NCBI GenBank assembly: GCA_014155875.1
Contig: JACEFZ010011080.1
Coordinates: 416,001 to 480,000, forward strand
Source: Cepaea nemoralis
Lineage: Eukaryota > Mollusca > Gastropoda > Stylommatophora > Helicidae
Length of the DNA: 64,000 bases
Reading direction: 5' to 3'
Shown here in pieces: positions 10,349 through 19,874 of the stretch; within the stretch, counting starts at the first letter, position 1; each line of letters opens with the position of its first letter. The translations under genes and the position numbers were made by a program. The notes beneath the pieces are model-generated. The model searched no databases, had not been told where the DNA came from, and saw only the letters and a list, made by a program, of their open reading frames with translations.

Positions 10349-12862
10349 ATGTCTACCCAAGAGTTAGACTTAGACAAAGTTCAGGAAACTGGACGGAAGT
10401 CTGGTCTAGAGGGAGATGCTTTGAAATCCTATGTGCAAGAGGTGGAAAGAAATTTTCGCCAAGAGGAAAGAGAGAGGAGGAGAGCAGAAAGAGAACTGGA
10501 AGCCAGTAAGGTGGCTCTTGAGGAAAAGAGGATAGCGGCTGATACTGAGATGAAACGGCTTGAGTTGGAAGCCGCGAAAGAAAAACGTGACCATGAGTAT
10601 CGGATGAAGCTACTTGAGGCCCAGGTGCCTGCTACAGGTGTAACTGATGGAGCTATGGGAGGAGATGTACCTCCTGGCTCAGAGTCAACCAGTAGGCGTG
10701 ACTACCAGGCTATGAAATGGCCTTTACAGCCGTTCGAACCCGAGAAGGAGCGGATAGACCAATACTTAGAGAAGTATGAAGCCATGGCTATTGCAATGGG
10801 ACTAGACAAACAGAAATGGTGTTTAAAACTCACCCAGGGACTCCGTGCCGAAAGTTATGAGGTGTATGCACGCTTGCCACCGGGTCTACAGAATGATTAC
10901 CCGGCTCTAAAAGCGGCTCTCTTGAAGAGATTCGAGATCACAGCGCACTCATACCGAAGGAAGTTTCGGACTGCGAAGCGAGAACCTGGTGAACTGTTTT
11001 CATCATACAGTGTGAGATTGAACTCATACCTTCTTAAGTGGATGGCCTTGGCCGGATTTAAAGAGGAGTATGAAAGTTTGCGTGAGTTGATGGTTGTAGA
11101 TCAGATGCGAATGCAAATGTCTAAACCCTTGCGAAACTTCTTAGGTGAGAATGGGGCTGAGAGATTGGATATAGTCACCAAGTTAGCCGAAAGATACGTT
11201 GAAGTCTATGGCGAGACTGGGGATACCAGTCCAACTGATCCGAGATCGAAAGATAAGGATCAAGGTAAGTCAAAGAAAAAGAACAGAGGTTCTGATGAAC
11301 CCAAGAAACAGGTGAACTCTTTAGAGAAGATCTCTAACGTCAACCAAGGTAAGAATAGCCCACCTAGTTCTCCAAAGAGGAAGTGGAGTGAACGATGGTG
11401 CAAATTCTGCAAGTCCAGCACTCACAATACGAGTGAGTGTAGGAGTAAGCCCAAGGACTTTCACTTTGCTTGTCTTGCAGAGGTTAGGGATAGACCTTGC
11501 AGGAAAGTGAAGACGGTTGATGGGAATGGAGAACCAGAGCGACCTCCAGTGGTTGAGGAAGTAGAAGTGAATGGGCAACAGGTGTTGTGCCTCTACGACA
11601 CAGGATTGCAATTTTCATCTGTAATTGCATCCCACCTGACAGGCCCAGAGCAACTCACCGGGGAGATGACGGAGATACAGCCAGCCAGTAGGAGTGCTGT
11701 AGCGCTACGTTGCCCGATTGCCAATGTGGAGATTCGGAGCAAGTACGTTACTGGACGCATTCAGGCGGCAGTCGTACCGGATCCTCTCTATCCCCTAATT
11801 CTTGGCCGGAAGTACGTGTTTCTGGGTGAACCAGAACACCCTAGCATCCATAAGTCTAGGCAGGTCAGAGTTACAGAGGAAGAGGGTCTCGAAAAGGTAA
11901 GTCTCCGAAATACTCACCCGGATGGAATGAGTAATGCTCGGGGCAAGGATGCGACGGAGTGTCCTTGTTCAGAACGGTTGCCCAGCAATAAAAACCCGTT
12001 AATTCAGGGTAAGTTCGACTCTGATAACCAGTCGCCGTTAATTCAGACCGGATCAGAGAGAAGGCAGAGGGATCGTAAGTTGGTTCCTGAGAGCTTCAGA
12101 GCTAATCTGCTGCGAACGGTACATGTCAGGTCCCCAACCGGACATCTGACTGTAGGGACAACCAGTAAATGTCTATCCCGGTACTATTGGTGGCCGGGAA
12201 TGACAGGCGACGTGCGCAGGTATATTAGGTCTTGTCCTGAGTGCCGTAAATGCACACTTGAGAAACGGACGAAGACGAGGATATCCTTAGAGGTTGGAGA
12301 CCGAGTTCTAGTACTCCTCCCAATCGAGGGGAACGAATTCGAAATCGGGTGGCAGGGCCCATTCCTAGTGGATAAAGTGGGGCTCCACAAGCACTATGGA
12401 GTGGTGATCCTGGGAAAGTCTTCTACTTTCCATTCCAGTCTCCTCATGCGCTATGAGGGGAAGCCCGATGATAAGTCTACCAGCCCAAGGGCGCAGAGAT
12501 TCGCTGAAAGAACGGTTCGGGGTTCAGGTCAGGTAGCGGAAAGCCTGTCACACCATAGGCAGTCCTATATGTATGTGCAGGTACCTTCTTCGGTTCAGCC
12601 CGGTGTTCGGGGGAACATGACCGGCCAAAGGAACACCCGCAGTGCTAACTACACTGAGAACCGTGGTCGGAAGAGGTGGGGTGTGTCGGAACGGACACAG
12701 ACCCTTGGTCCCTCAATCCGACCGACTGCAATCCAGCTGGGTCCTCGAAAGGGGAAGCTGGAGTTGCAGAAGTCCAGTAAACTCTGGCAGGAACGATCGT
12801 TAAATCAGATCGAGACGGGAGCTCTGTTCCGCAAGACACTGCGAGATGCCCGATCGCAGTAG
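10349..12862 (+). CDS. Fused Gag-protease-integrase(zinc finger + C-terminal domain) polyprotein
   Basis: The frame opens at 10304, but I prefer the ATG at 10349 (MSTQELDLDKV) because it aligns with the Gag start of element 2; this leaves 838 codons. Numbering from 10304: an N-terminal charged coiled coil; a Gag core with WPLQPFEPEKERIDQYLEK and AKREPGELF; one CCHC knuckle at C366-C379 (CKFCKSSTHNTSEC); an aspartic protease with LYDTG at D432 and LILGRKYVFLG; an integrase HHCC finger (H607, H614, C644, C647); and then directly the integrase C-terminal domain (LEVGDRVLVLLP, WQGPFLVDKV). The integrase DDE core, RT and RNase H are absent. The frame stays open across the deletion, which suggests selection or very recent origin. 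The last ~130 residues have no clear domain. Confidence 0.88.
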   Translation: MSTQELDLDKVQETGRKSGLEGDALKSYVQEVERNFRQEERERRRAERELEASKVALEEKRIAADTEMKRLELEAAKEKRDHEYRMKLLEAQVPATGVTDGAMGGDVPPGSESTSRRDYQAMKWPLQPFEPEKERIDQYLEKYEAMAIAMGLDKQKWCLKLTQGLRAESYEVYARLPPGLQNDYPALKAALLKRFEITAHSYRRKFRTAKREPGELFSSYSVRLNSYLLKWMALAGFKEEYESLRELMVVDQMRMQMSKPLRNFLGENGAERLDIVTKLAERYVEVYGETGDTSPTDPRSKDKDQGKSKKKNRGSDEPKKQVNSLEKISNVNQGKNSPPSSPKRKWSERWCKFCKSSTHNTSECRSKPKDFHFACLAEVRDRPCRKVKTVDGNGEPERPPVVEEVEVNGQQVLCLYDTGLQFSSVIASHLTGPEQLTGEMTEIQPASRSAVALRCPIANVEIRSKYVTGRIQAAVVPDPLYPLILGRKYVFLGEPEHPSIHKSRQVRVTEEEGLEKVSLRNTHPDGMSNARGKDATECPCSERLPSNKNPLIQGKFDSDNQSPLIQTGSERRQRDRKLVPESFRANLLRTVHVRSPTGHLTVGTTSKCLSRYYWWPGMTGDVRRYIRSCPECRKCTLEKRTKTRISLEVGDRVLVLLPIEGNEFEIGWQGPFLVDKVGLHKHYGVVILGKSSTFHSSLLMRYEGKPDDKSTSPRAQRFAERTVRGSGQVAESLSHHRQSYMYVQVPSSVQPGVRGNMTGQRNTRSANYTENRGRKRWGVSERTQTLGPSIRPTAIQLGPRKGKLELQKSSKLWQERSLNQIETGALFRKTLRDARSQ

Positions 12863-13044
12863 CGGAGTAGGCGTTGATCACCCGTGATACTGAATAGCTT
12901 GTCACCCCACCTAATGTGGTAAAAGTATTCTATACAATATTGACGGGTAAGACTTCTTCACCCGCCATCCGGTCTCTAAGAAGAAAGAACGAACGACATA
13001 GACAGCTTCTGCGTAGAAGTGGAACGACGGGGTCGATCCTCTTA

Positions 13045-13057
13045 AAGTGGGGGCCTA
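13045..13057 (+). other. Polypurine tract of element 1
   Basis: aagtgggggccta immediately before the 3' LTR start, the plus-strand primer position. It ends in the same ggggggccta-type block as element 2. Confidence 0.8.
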
Positions 13058-16000
13058 TGTGACAAAACGCGATTATCTGTCTTGGGTCGTCAAGATTCCG
13101 CACTATTTTGGCGCGTCATCGGGGACTTTCCCAGCTAAGAATAGACTGAGGGAAGCCGATGAAGGACTTACGATCTAGAATATTCTCGAAACACCGAAAT
13201 TCGAGTAACCCGTGATGCTGGGTATCGCTCTAAATTCTCGTGCAGAGAGATCTAGAAACTCTAGGCGGGGAATGACGGTTTTCCCGAGAAAGTATCTTTT
13301 CTCGAGAAGCACTCGCTTCTAGTGCGCATTGAGTTGGCACGAAGCGGGAATGTGGCTAAATCAGTCATTCACTTACTGTCGTTGCCACAGAATAGACGCA
13401 GGCCGAATGTGAGCCGTTGTGTGTGCGTCTCCCCTCAACCATTATTCGGCTGACTGTAAGATCAAGGAAGATGAGAAGCCCTTGAAACAGTTCGGAGCTG
13501 TCTGGAGGTCTGGTTGTCCAATACAGGTAGATAATTGTTTAATTCATTTAACTTTGTACGTGTGTTACACACGCCATTGTTCTAACCTCATTACCTATGC
13601 GGATGTCCTTGCATACTAATTAGCAAACCGATCGATAACGCAGTTGATGGCGAATCGTGTGTGTTTACCGTGTGCTCGCGAAACAGCTGTTAGAAACGCC
13701 GTATTGTGTTGTAGGCGATTTGGGTTCCAAATATGTGTAACATATTTTGACAATCGTTACATCCATTAGGTTGCTGTGTTAGAATAAAACCTAGTTACTT
13801 GTGCCGGATGGAAACCTAGATTAGTTCAGTCAGTTGCTGATGCCCGAAGAACGGTTAGAAAACCAGGTAAGGTGGTAGGTGGAGTTTCAGACAAAATTGT
13901 GCTTAGTTACTAGTAGCTAAAGGAAGAACTTAGTTCTGTGCCACCAGGAATGATGTAACTATGGTGTAATAACTTAATAGTGAATTCATTGTGTGGAACA
14001 GATGATTTCTGTGTCAAGGTAAGTTGCTTTGGTGCTATATTTATATATATATATATATGATGGGACATTGTGTGCATATATATTAGATCATGGCATGGGA
14101 TACTTCCTGGAGTAAGTCCGAACGCCGAATAGGTCGTCGCGAGATAACACTGCGTGCCGTCGCGATATAAATGTGCGTTCTGAAATCTTGTCTCAGCTAT
14201 CCTGTCTCTTTCGTACTGGCGCTAGTGCGAGTGAATGCTCAGGTGCTGGAAGTATGGAAGGATGCTAGGAGGCTGCATGAGACTGGGGAAATATAGAATA
14301 TGGGGGATGTGAAAGCAAGTTATGAAAGTATGTGTTGGTAGGCCAAGCCAACGATGAAGTTCCATCCATGCCAAGGCTAACCCACTTGGGGAGGACAGAA
14401 CTGGAAGATTTCCCTTAGAACATGTGGGGAACATGTATTCTCAAGAAGGCTTCTTGACTCTAAGGCAGAGTCTGATAAGAAGAGTTTGCTAGGGCAGGGG
14501 CAGGTGGTCCCACCAGCAAACAGGCTTGTGTACATAGTGGATGTGATCATGTCCTATTCCTATATCCCGAGGGATGGGATATTGATCCAGCTTATGTTTC
14601 TTAATGTACATTGATGATGTTAGGACTGAGTCTAGGGACTCTTTACCTATGTTTAGTTCAATTAACTTAGAACTATAATAACAGCCTTGTATAACTACTG
14701 ACGTTAGCGACGACTGGTAGATGATTAGGGAGAGGTGAGACCAAAGATCAGACTCGTCATTCTGATTTCTTGCTCTGTTTGACGGGCTGTTCTGTGAGGC
14801 CAGCTGACATTTGCAAACCCATGCTATACTACTCTCCATATAGAGATAATGCTTTAGTTATATGCATAACTAAGTAGCATGACTGAGAGTTGAGTAGTTA
14901 TTGGTAGGATGCATGTGGACTTATGTTTGGGCCAGTATACTCTCACCGGTCGCTCTTCCTTTTCAGGAGTTTGCCTGTTGAGGAACCAGTCAACTATAAT
15001 GTTGGTGGCAGGAAACCACTTCGTGTGACAGAGCGAAGGGTTCAGTTCTTTTCTTATCACGCCAGACTCAACCACATCAGGTACCCAATTGATTCACCAT
15101 GAGTGAAGGTTGCCTCAAGACATACCACCACCCTGAAGGTGCCCGTGTGAGAAGTGTTGGTTAGTGATTGTTCTGATAAATAGACGACATTCTGTTTGGC
15201 TATGAGCAGTTCAGCATGTTGAGTAATCATGCTCAACGACAGGGAACACCGGTCCGTCTAGTTTGACGGGGGTTCTGCCTAAACGCAGAAGTAAATACTT
15301 TTCAGACACTTGAATGGTTCTTTGGACAGCTCTAGTGGCAGGTCTTGAGAAGAACTTCACCAAGTAGTGAGTTGTGTCAAGGTAACCCGGTGGAAGGGAC
15401 TATGGGATTATAGTCCAACCTGAATTGTTGCCGTGAAATAGATGTCTGATTCTATTAATGTACTGTTGCAGTATCAAGATTATCAACTGTGTTATCCAAG
15501 AACTCAGTAACATTTAGTAGCCATATCTGATTCTACAAGCAGTGTGACTGTAGGAGACCATTGAATTGGTCCGTGACAATTTTCCATTCATGTTCCGGTG
15601 CTGTGATAAAGGGACCATTAAATTGGTCAATACCATAGCGGTTCTGCAGTAAGACTGTGTGATCAGTGACAGACCATTAGCTTGGTCAGTGATTCGTTAA
15701 GTTCTTCGAAGTAACGACTACTTGGAGTCAAGTCCAGGAGGATTGTCTTCCAACTGGTAGTGTTCGAGAAGTGTATTAACAGTGACTCCGTGGGAGTGAT
15801 AGAGATGCAGTTGGTCCAGTGAAGTGTGGTCCAGCAGTGACTCTAGTGTTGTGGATCCACGCTCGGGAGACAGAGTGGGCTCCAAGGTTCTAGTCATCTC
15901 ACTGGAAGGAAGCCGGGTGAGTGGCGGACCGACTGGACGGGACATCTGCATCCAATCTACTTCTCAACTCGATGAAGATACTTACATCTCTGAGTCTATC

Positions 16001-16344
16001 TCTACTCTATCTTCTATTTGTGTAAATAGATTCTTCTATCAGGATGTTCATTTCAGTTCTATATTCTCAAGGGTAGAATAAACTTTATGTAAGTTGACTT
16101 GCTCTTTGTATAATGATTGAGTGTGGTCTCGGACGATGCCTCAGTGTTCATTGTTCCACAGGTGTAGGTAGTTAGTGGGGGTCTAGAATCTGGAGGGGCT
16201 TGTAGACGTAATTAACTAATATGAGATCAACCACAGAGGAAAAAGGTGTATCTGCTCATCCAACCCCTGGGGCTAGAATACACGGGAGTGCCAGAGACAC
16301 CTAGGGTGTGGTTCACTCTCGCTACCCAAGGTGAACTCGTCACA
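13058..16344 (+). repeat. 3' LTR of element 1 (3287 bp)
   Basis: Colinear with 6813-10102 and about 99.5% identical. Differences seen include one base near 13338, aatacagg near 13522, cagtcagtt near 13828, gatgatt near 14001, a cluster around 15293-15300 and 15368-15377, and one T less near 15513. The shared sequence ends at gtcaca, after which the interrupted LINE C resumes with gatggcgaaacatgacc. Confidence 0.92.
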
Positions 16345-16400
16345 GATGGCGAAACATGACCGCCCATGCTTATCGGCATGGCACATGATGAAGAAGAGTA
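16345..16400 (+). mobile_element. 3' end of LINE C split off by element 1
   Basis: gatggcgaaacatgaccg and the following bases match the extreme 3' end of other LINE C copies (for example 45600-45620 and 45760-45795), including the terminal atgatgaagaag tail. It is the continuation of 6055-6812. Confidence 0.8.
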
Positions 16401-16694
16401 AACTAGGCATAGCGAGAGAGCGATCATTCTGCATGGGCAACACATGGTCTCTACAATTCAGACCACACTGTGCTATGGAGAGATATTACTCCAGTTGACA
16501 AACTATCGTTTATCAAGACGGCAGGATACCAGTCCAAAAGCTGGTACATGTTGCAGATTCGCACTAGTCTCTTGATTCGTGTAATATTTAGTCTCTCTGA
16601 CTGCATTCACTATACCACTCCGGCCCATTGCTAGTCCGCTTTCCAATGTAGCTCCGCCCACAAGCCTATCAACTTACTAATTTCCTCTTAAGCC
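16401..16694. other. Spacer with a possible LINE G tail trace
   Basis: No coding signal. The phrase aaactatcgtttatcaagac near 16500 resembles the 3' untranslated part of LINE G copies (24491, 50478 reversed). Confidence 0.35.
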
Positions 16695-16900
16695 CACTAT
16701 TCCAGGCACAAAAGTAAACCTGATTACTTGTATCGGGCTTGTCCGCTTTGCGTTGGTTTTATAAAATGGTATGATCACCGGTCACTCAGAAAGCAATGGC
16801 AAACTACTAAACGTAAATGTGACATGTAATCACAAACAGCCAAAATATACTGGAGTTGACTGCGACGTCCTGTAAAGGATTTGAAACTAACTTTTGTCCT
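16695..16900 (+). mobile_element. SINE family 1 copy, diverged head
   Basis: Contains the family central block accggtcactcagaaagcaa followed by tggcaaactact and the tail gacgtcctgtaaaggatttg. The 5' third does not show a clear tRNA-like head. Confidence 0.65.
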
Positions 16901-16904
16901 CCTG

Positions 16905-17112
16905 AGAGACTCAATCTCTGTCTACAGAACATCAAGCGGATTCCCGAGAGCATAGCAAAAAGTACGAACTCCGTAGCTCCAGCGATGAATTCCCCCCCCC
17001 CCCCCCCCCAGGACAACATTCACTTGTGGTATTAAGGACGCAGACAGTGGAACTAACCCAAAACCAACAGACCATGATGCAAACAACTTAACCACTCCGC
17101 CACGGGGACTCC
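16905..17112 (-). mobile_element. SINE family 3 copy, tRNA-derived head
   Basis: On the minus strand it starts tccccgtggcggagtggtta, a strong Pol III A-box of tRNA-Leu/Ser type. A loose B-box region (gggttagttccac) follows, then the family body ggagctacggagtt and ctctcgggaatcc. A poly-C run (16990-17008) interrupts the body. The body matches the plus copy at 60230-60440. Confidence 0.6.
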
Positions 17113-17394
17113 CACTTCAACAGGTTATCAAAAGAACAGGCGGATTAGACAAATCGGACTTAGATGGAAAATACCAGACAAGAGAGACAGAGGAAGACAG
17201 AGAAGTTGTTTGTGTGTAGTTCAAATGGATGAGCAGTACGTTATAAGATACGCTTCATTTGAATATCAATAGGCAGAGAGGAGAGGGAGACCGTTGTCCG
17301 TCTATTACCAGTCAATATTATATAATTACCTGGACAATAAGAGTAGATATGAGAGGATTGGCAAGTACTGGTCAGGCACATACAGATGACGACG

Positions 17395-17813
17395 ACGAAG
17401 GAGGAGAAAAAGAAGAGGAAGAAGAAGATGAAGAAGAAGAGGAGGGGGAGGGGGAGGAGGGAGGAGGAAGAAAAGATGACAAGAAGAATGAAAGAAAAAG
17501 AAGAGGAGATAGGAAAGAAGAATAAGGAAAGGAAAAGAAGAAGACGGAAAGAATGAAGAAGAAGAGGGAGAGTAGGCAAAGAAGAAATGATGAAGAGGAC
17601 AAAGAAGATAAAGGAAAGAAGAAGAATTAATAAAAACGAAGAAGAAGGAAAGAAGAAGAAAGAAAAATAAAAGAAGAAAGGAAGAAGAAGAAGGAAAGCG
17701 AAAAAAGAAGAATAAAGGAATGAAGAAGAAGTACGAAAGAAGAAGAAGAAGAAGAAGAAGAAGAAGAAGAAGAAGAAGAAGAAGAAGAAGAAGAAGAAGA
17801 AGAAGAAGAAGAA
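17395..17813. repeat. 420 bp polypurine (GA-rich) tract ending in (GAA)n
   Basis: Almost pure purine on the plus strand, with irregular gaa/gaag words from 17395 and a clean (GAA)n from about 17739 to 17813. The long poly-Arg, poly-Glu, poly-Phe and poly-Ser frames here are artefacts of the repeat. It lies in the intron just upstream of tetraspanin exon A and is a candidate for triplex (H-DNA) structure. Confidence 0.92.
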
Positions 17814-17983
17814 AATGCCTTGCCACAAGGCTGTCAAGACTTGTCTCTCGCTGTCTTCCTCTAACTATCTTTCCACAAATCTTACCTGTTATCACAACAT
17901 GTTCCAGTTTCTCGTATTCCACGAATATAATAGAGGTAAGAGAACTGGCCTTTAATCCCATGCCGTTACCGATTATGTTTCAG

Positions 17984-18202
17984 ATCGCGGGCGCCGTCTC
18001 CCTGGCAGTAGGAATCTGGGTCATGCTGGACGACAGTTCTTTCTTTGACCTCGCAGCAGATGTCCTTGAACTTGAAGTCTTAGGTCAGGATATCCTCAGA
18101 CAGGGCGCCATTGTGATGATGGCCGCGGGGTCGGCCATGTTGCTTCTTGCAGGTCTGGGAGTCATCGGCGCCGTGGTCATGAGCTCGTGTTTGCTTGTCC
18201 TT
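17984..18202 (+). CDS. Tetraspanin exon A: end of TM1, small loop, TM2
   Basis: The acceptor is the cag ending at 17983, preceded by a pyrimidine-rich gattatgttt, and the donor is gtaagt at 18203. The exon is 219 bp (73 codons, phase 0 at both ends). It opens with IAGAVSLAVGIWVMLDD, the usual second half of tetraspanin TM1 (GxxLLAVGIW type). A short acidic extracellular loop of about 22 residues follows, and then TM2 (IVMMAAGSAMLLLAGLGVIG), which ends at a probable palmitoylated cysteine (SSCLLVL). The missing N-terminal exon must splice to this acceptor. A polypurine tract and (GAA)n run lie about 170 bp upstream. Confidence 0.92.
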
Positions 18203-18329
18203 GTAAGTATCCCCTCCACGGTAATGACCTATGTTTCACTCACAGGGCGTGCTGAGAAGGTTGAAAAGCCAGGCATGTTTCGTGTATTTGGCCATTTTCA
18301 ATTAAAAAATTAATTGATGCAGTGCCGAA

Positions 18330-18716
18330 GGATAATAAATCGCCAAATGTGAAATCTCATCTAATGGAAGTGGAAATATGGCTTCTGGGGAAAATGCAAA
18401 GATTACAATGGACAGACAGAAAAAAAAACAATGAGCAAGTCCTACAAGAGGCAAATAAAAAACCGAACACTGCTTACAGAAATTAGTCGTAGACAGTCAC
18501 ATTTTGGGGGGTACATTATGAAACGAAATAAACTGGAGAACTTAGTGACAACTGACAAGATCGAGGGCAAACTACAAGGGGAATGTAGAAAAGTAAATAC
18601 CTGCTGGGCTTGGCCATGTGGTATGGTTGATACAAGAACACGGAGCAGATCCACGACCCCAATGATCGTGTAAGATATCGAAACATGACCGCACACGCTT
18701 ACCGGCATGGCACATA

Positions 18717-18761
<45 letters not shown>
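18330..18761 (+). mobile_element. LINE C 3' fragment with (ATG)n tail
   Basis: 5'-truncated copy beginning around the FLRKMQR region (atatggcttctggggaaaat) and running through ISRRQSHFGGYIMKRNKLEN to the 3' end cggcatggcacataatga. An expanded (GAT)n tail follows at 18716-18761. It starts about 130 bp after exon A. Confidence 0.8.
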
Positions 18762-18765
<4 letters not shown>

Positions 18766-18889
18766 GAACAGAAGGATGATATATCGCCACACTCACTAAG
18801 ATCATCGTGTTACTTGTAACGTTTCGCGACACCTCTCGCAATGCCTCGCAAATTGAATATAAATTTACATTATAATACTTGCTCATCTG

Positions 18890-19330
18890 ATTGTGTAACA
18901 AGTTTGCTCCAAACCTACGTTTTGCTTGATACTGAATCAGTTAAATATAGGGTCTTTACCCCAGGGGCTGCGGGTGTGTTGGGAAATGAACAGGCGGACA
19001 GATTGGCTGGGTCTGCACAGCTGGGCGGAGTACTTGTGCACGATGTAGTCCGGGTCGTTTCAGATCATGTGAAAAGTGCAGAAGAACAAATAGATCACAA
19101 CGGCCTGGAGGGAATGGCGCTGTAGGGAGTGACCAGAGGATCTGGTCGACACTCAGCACCCCGAGGAAATACCAGACGGACACATAATCTGATTGCAACT
19201 TGTACCATTAGTATTGGGACTCTTCGCTGGTTGTTGAAGATGAGGACAGAGCACAAGTGAGAATGTCCGGAGTGATGTGATGCAACTCATCTGAACTCAA
19301 CACTGGTAATAGGCAAAGATAATCTACACG
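18890..19330 (+). mobile_element. RNase H-bearing LINE fragment(s)
   Basis: 18950-19060 reads FTPGAAGVLGNEQADRLAGS, the C-terminal motif of a LINE RNase H domain. 19120-19310 is a second piece that matches 54366-54620 (accattagtattgggactct versus accattagtatcgggacttc). Both are broken. Confidence 0.65.
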
Positions 19331-19515
19331 CAAAAATCAGTACAGCACTTGATGATAATGATAATTCTGAACACAAGTCAACAGAAGAACTGAGAGCTTG
19401 CAGATGCTGGGGTTTTAACCGACATTTTAAGCAACAACGTGAATACACAATTCAAAATTAGCCAATCAGTCATCTGCACACGTTGGTACCGCAGACATAT
19501 CACATACCCCAAGAT
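19331..19515. other. Spacer, nothing recognised
   Basis: About 185 bp between a LINE remnant and a SINE with no recognised structure. Confidence 0.4.
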
Positions 19516-19800
19516 GCAGGTCCGCATGGCTGAATGGGTAAGAACGCGTGTTCTTAAACATCTGTTGTGATGATGCCGAGGTAAGCGATTCAACCCCTAC
19601 ACCGGACAGCTGAACTAAAATGTTGACCTGTCGTTCTTGACTTAGGGACGTAAATTACAAGTACCTCTGAAGTCGGAGTGGGTTCACCTGATGGCGAGGG
19701 GCACTGTTAATAGGGAAAACTAATCCACACGCAAAATTCAGTCCATCACTACTGTAAATAGTGTGTATGGACTACGCTTGAGTTCAAGGCGAGCGAGCGC
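19516..19800 (+). mobile_element. SINE family 2 copy (tRNA-Leu/Ser-like head)
   Basis: The head gtccgcatggctgaatgggt is an A-box, with a B-box gattcaacccc and a closing caccggaca, so the ends of the tRNA-like part can pair. The body includes acctctgaagtcggagtggg, and the 3' part ggactacgcttgagttcaag is shared with the copies at 43438, 47910 and 62585. Confidence 0.85.
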
Positions 19801-19874
19801 CCCCCCCCCCCCAAAAAAAAAACCCATCCAAGATTACCCAAAATGCAACATACTTAGGCACACCTTCTGACCTA
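19801..19874. other. C/A homopolymers and LINE RNase H tail fragment
   Basis: poly-C then poly-A (19801-19822), followed by cttaggcacaccttctgacc. This matches the LINE coding sequence near 53296-53315 and leads directly into the first minisatellite unit. Confidence 0.6.

Larger units (their letters stand above)
6813..16344 (+). mobile_element. Non-autonomous Ty3-type LTR retrotransposon with giant LTRs (element 1)
   Basis: 9.53 kb element. The LTRs at 6813-10102 and 13058-16344 are about 99.5% identical by eye, with roughly 15 scattered substitutions and a few small indels. There is a tRNA-Pro-type primer-binding site, one long open frame and a polypurine tract. No clear target duplication was found (left flank tagaa, right flank gatgg). 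The internal region is only 2.96 kb and lacks the integrase catalytic core, RT and RNase H that its relative at 30558-39789 has. The near-identical LTRs show recent insertion, so mobilisation in trans is the likely explanation. Confidence 0.9.

Noticed and set aside
6808..16349. Target duplication for element 1
   Set aside because: The 5 bases before the 5' LTR (tagaa) and after the 3' LTR (gatgg) do not match. A gat-based duplication with mutation is possible but not supported.
16990..17008. Homopolymer C/G runs (also 6035, 19801, 39856, 48226, 60196) as regulatory sites
   Set aside because: They look like simple length-variable runs, some possibly sequencing or assembly artefacts, without pattern or context.
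17241..17961. Long frames rich in Phe, Leu, Ser or Arg
   Set aside because: They are translations of the GA-rich tract and (GAA)n in six frames, with no start context or domain. The same applies to 22288-22665 and 48875-49400.
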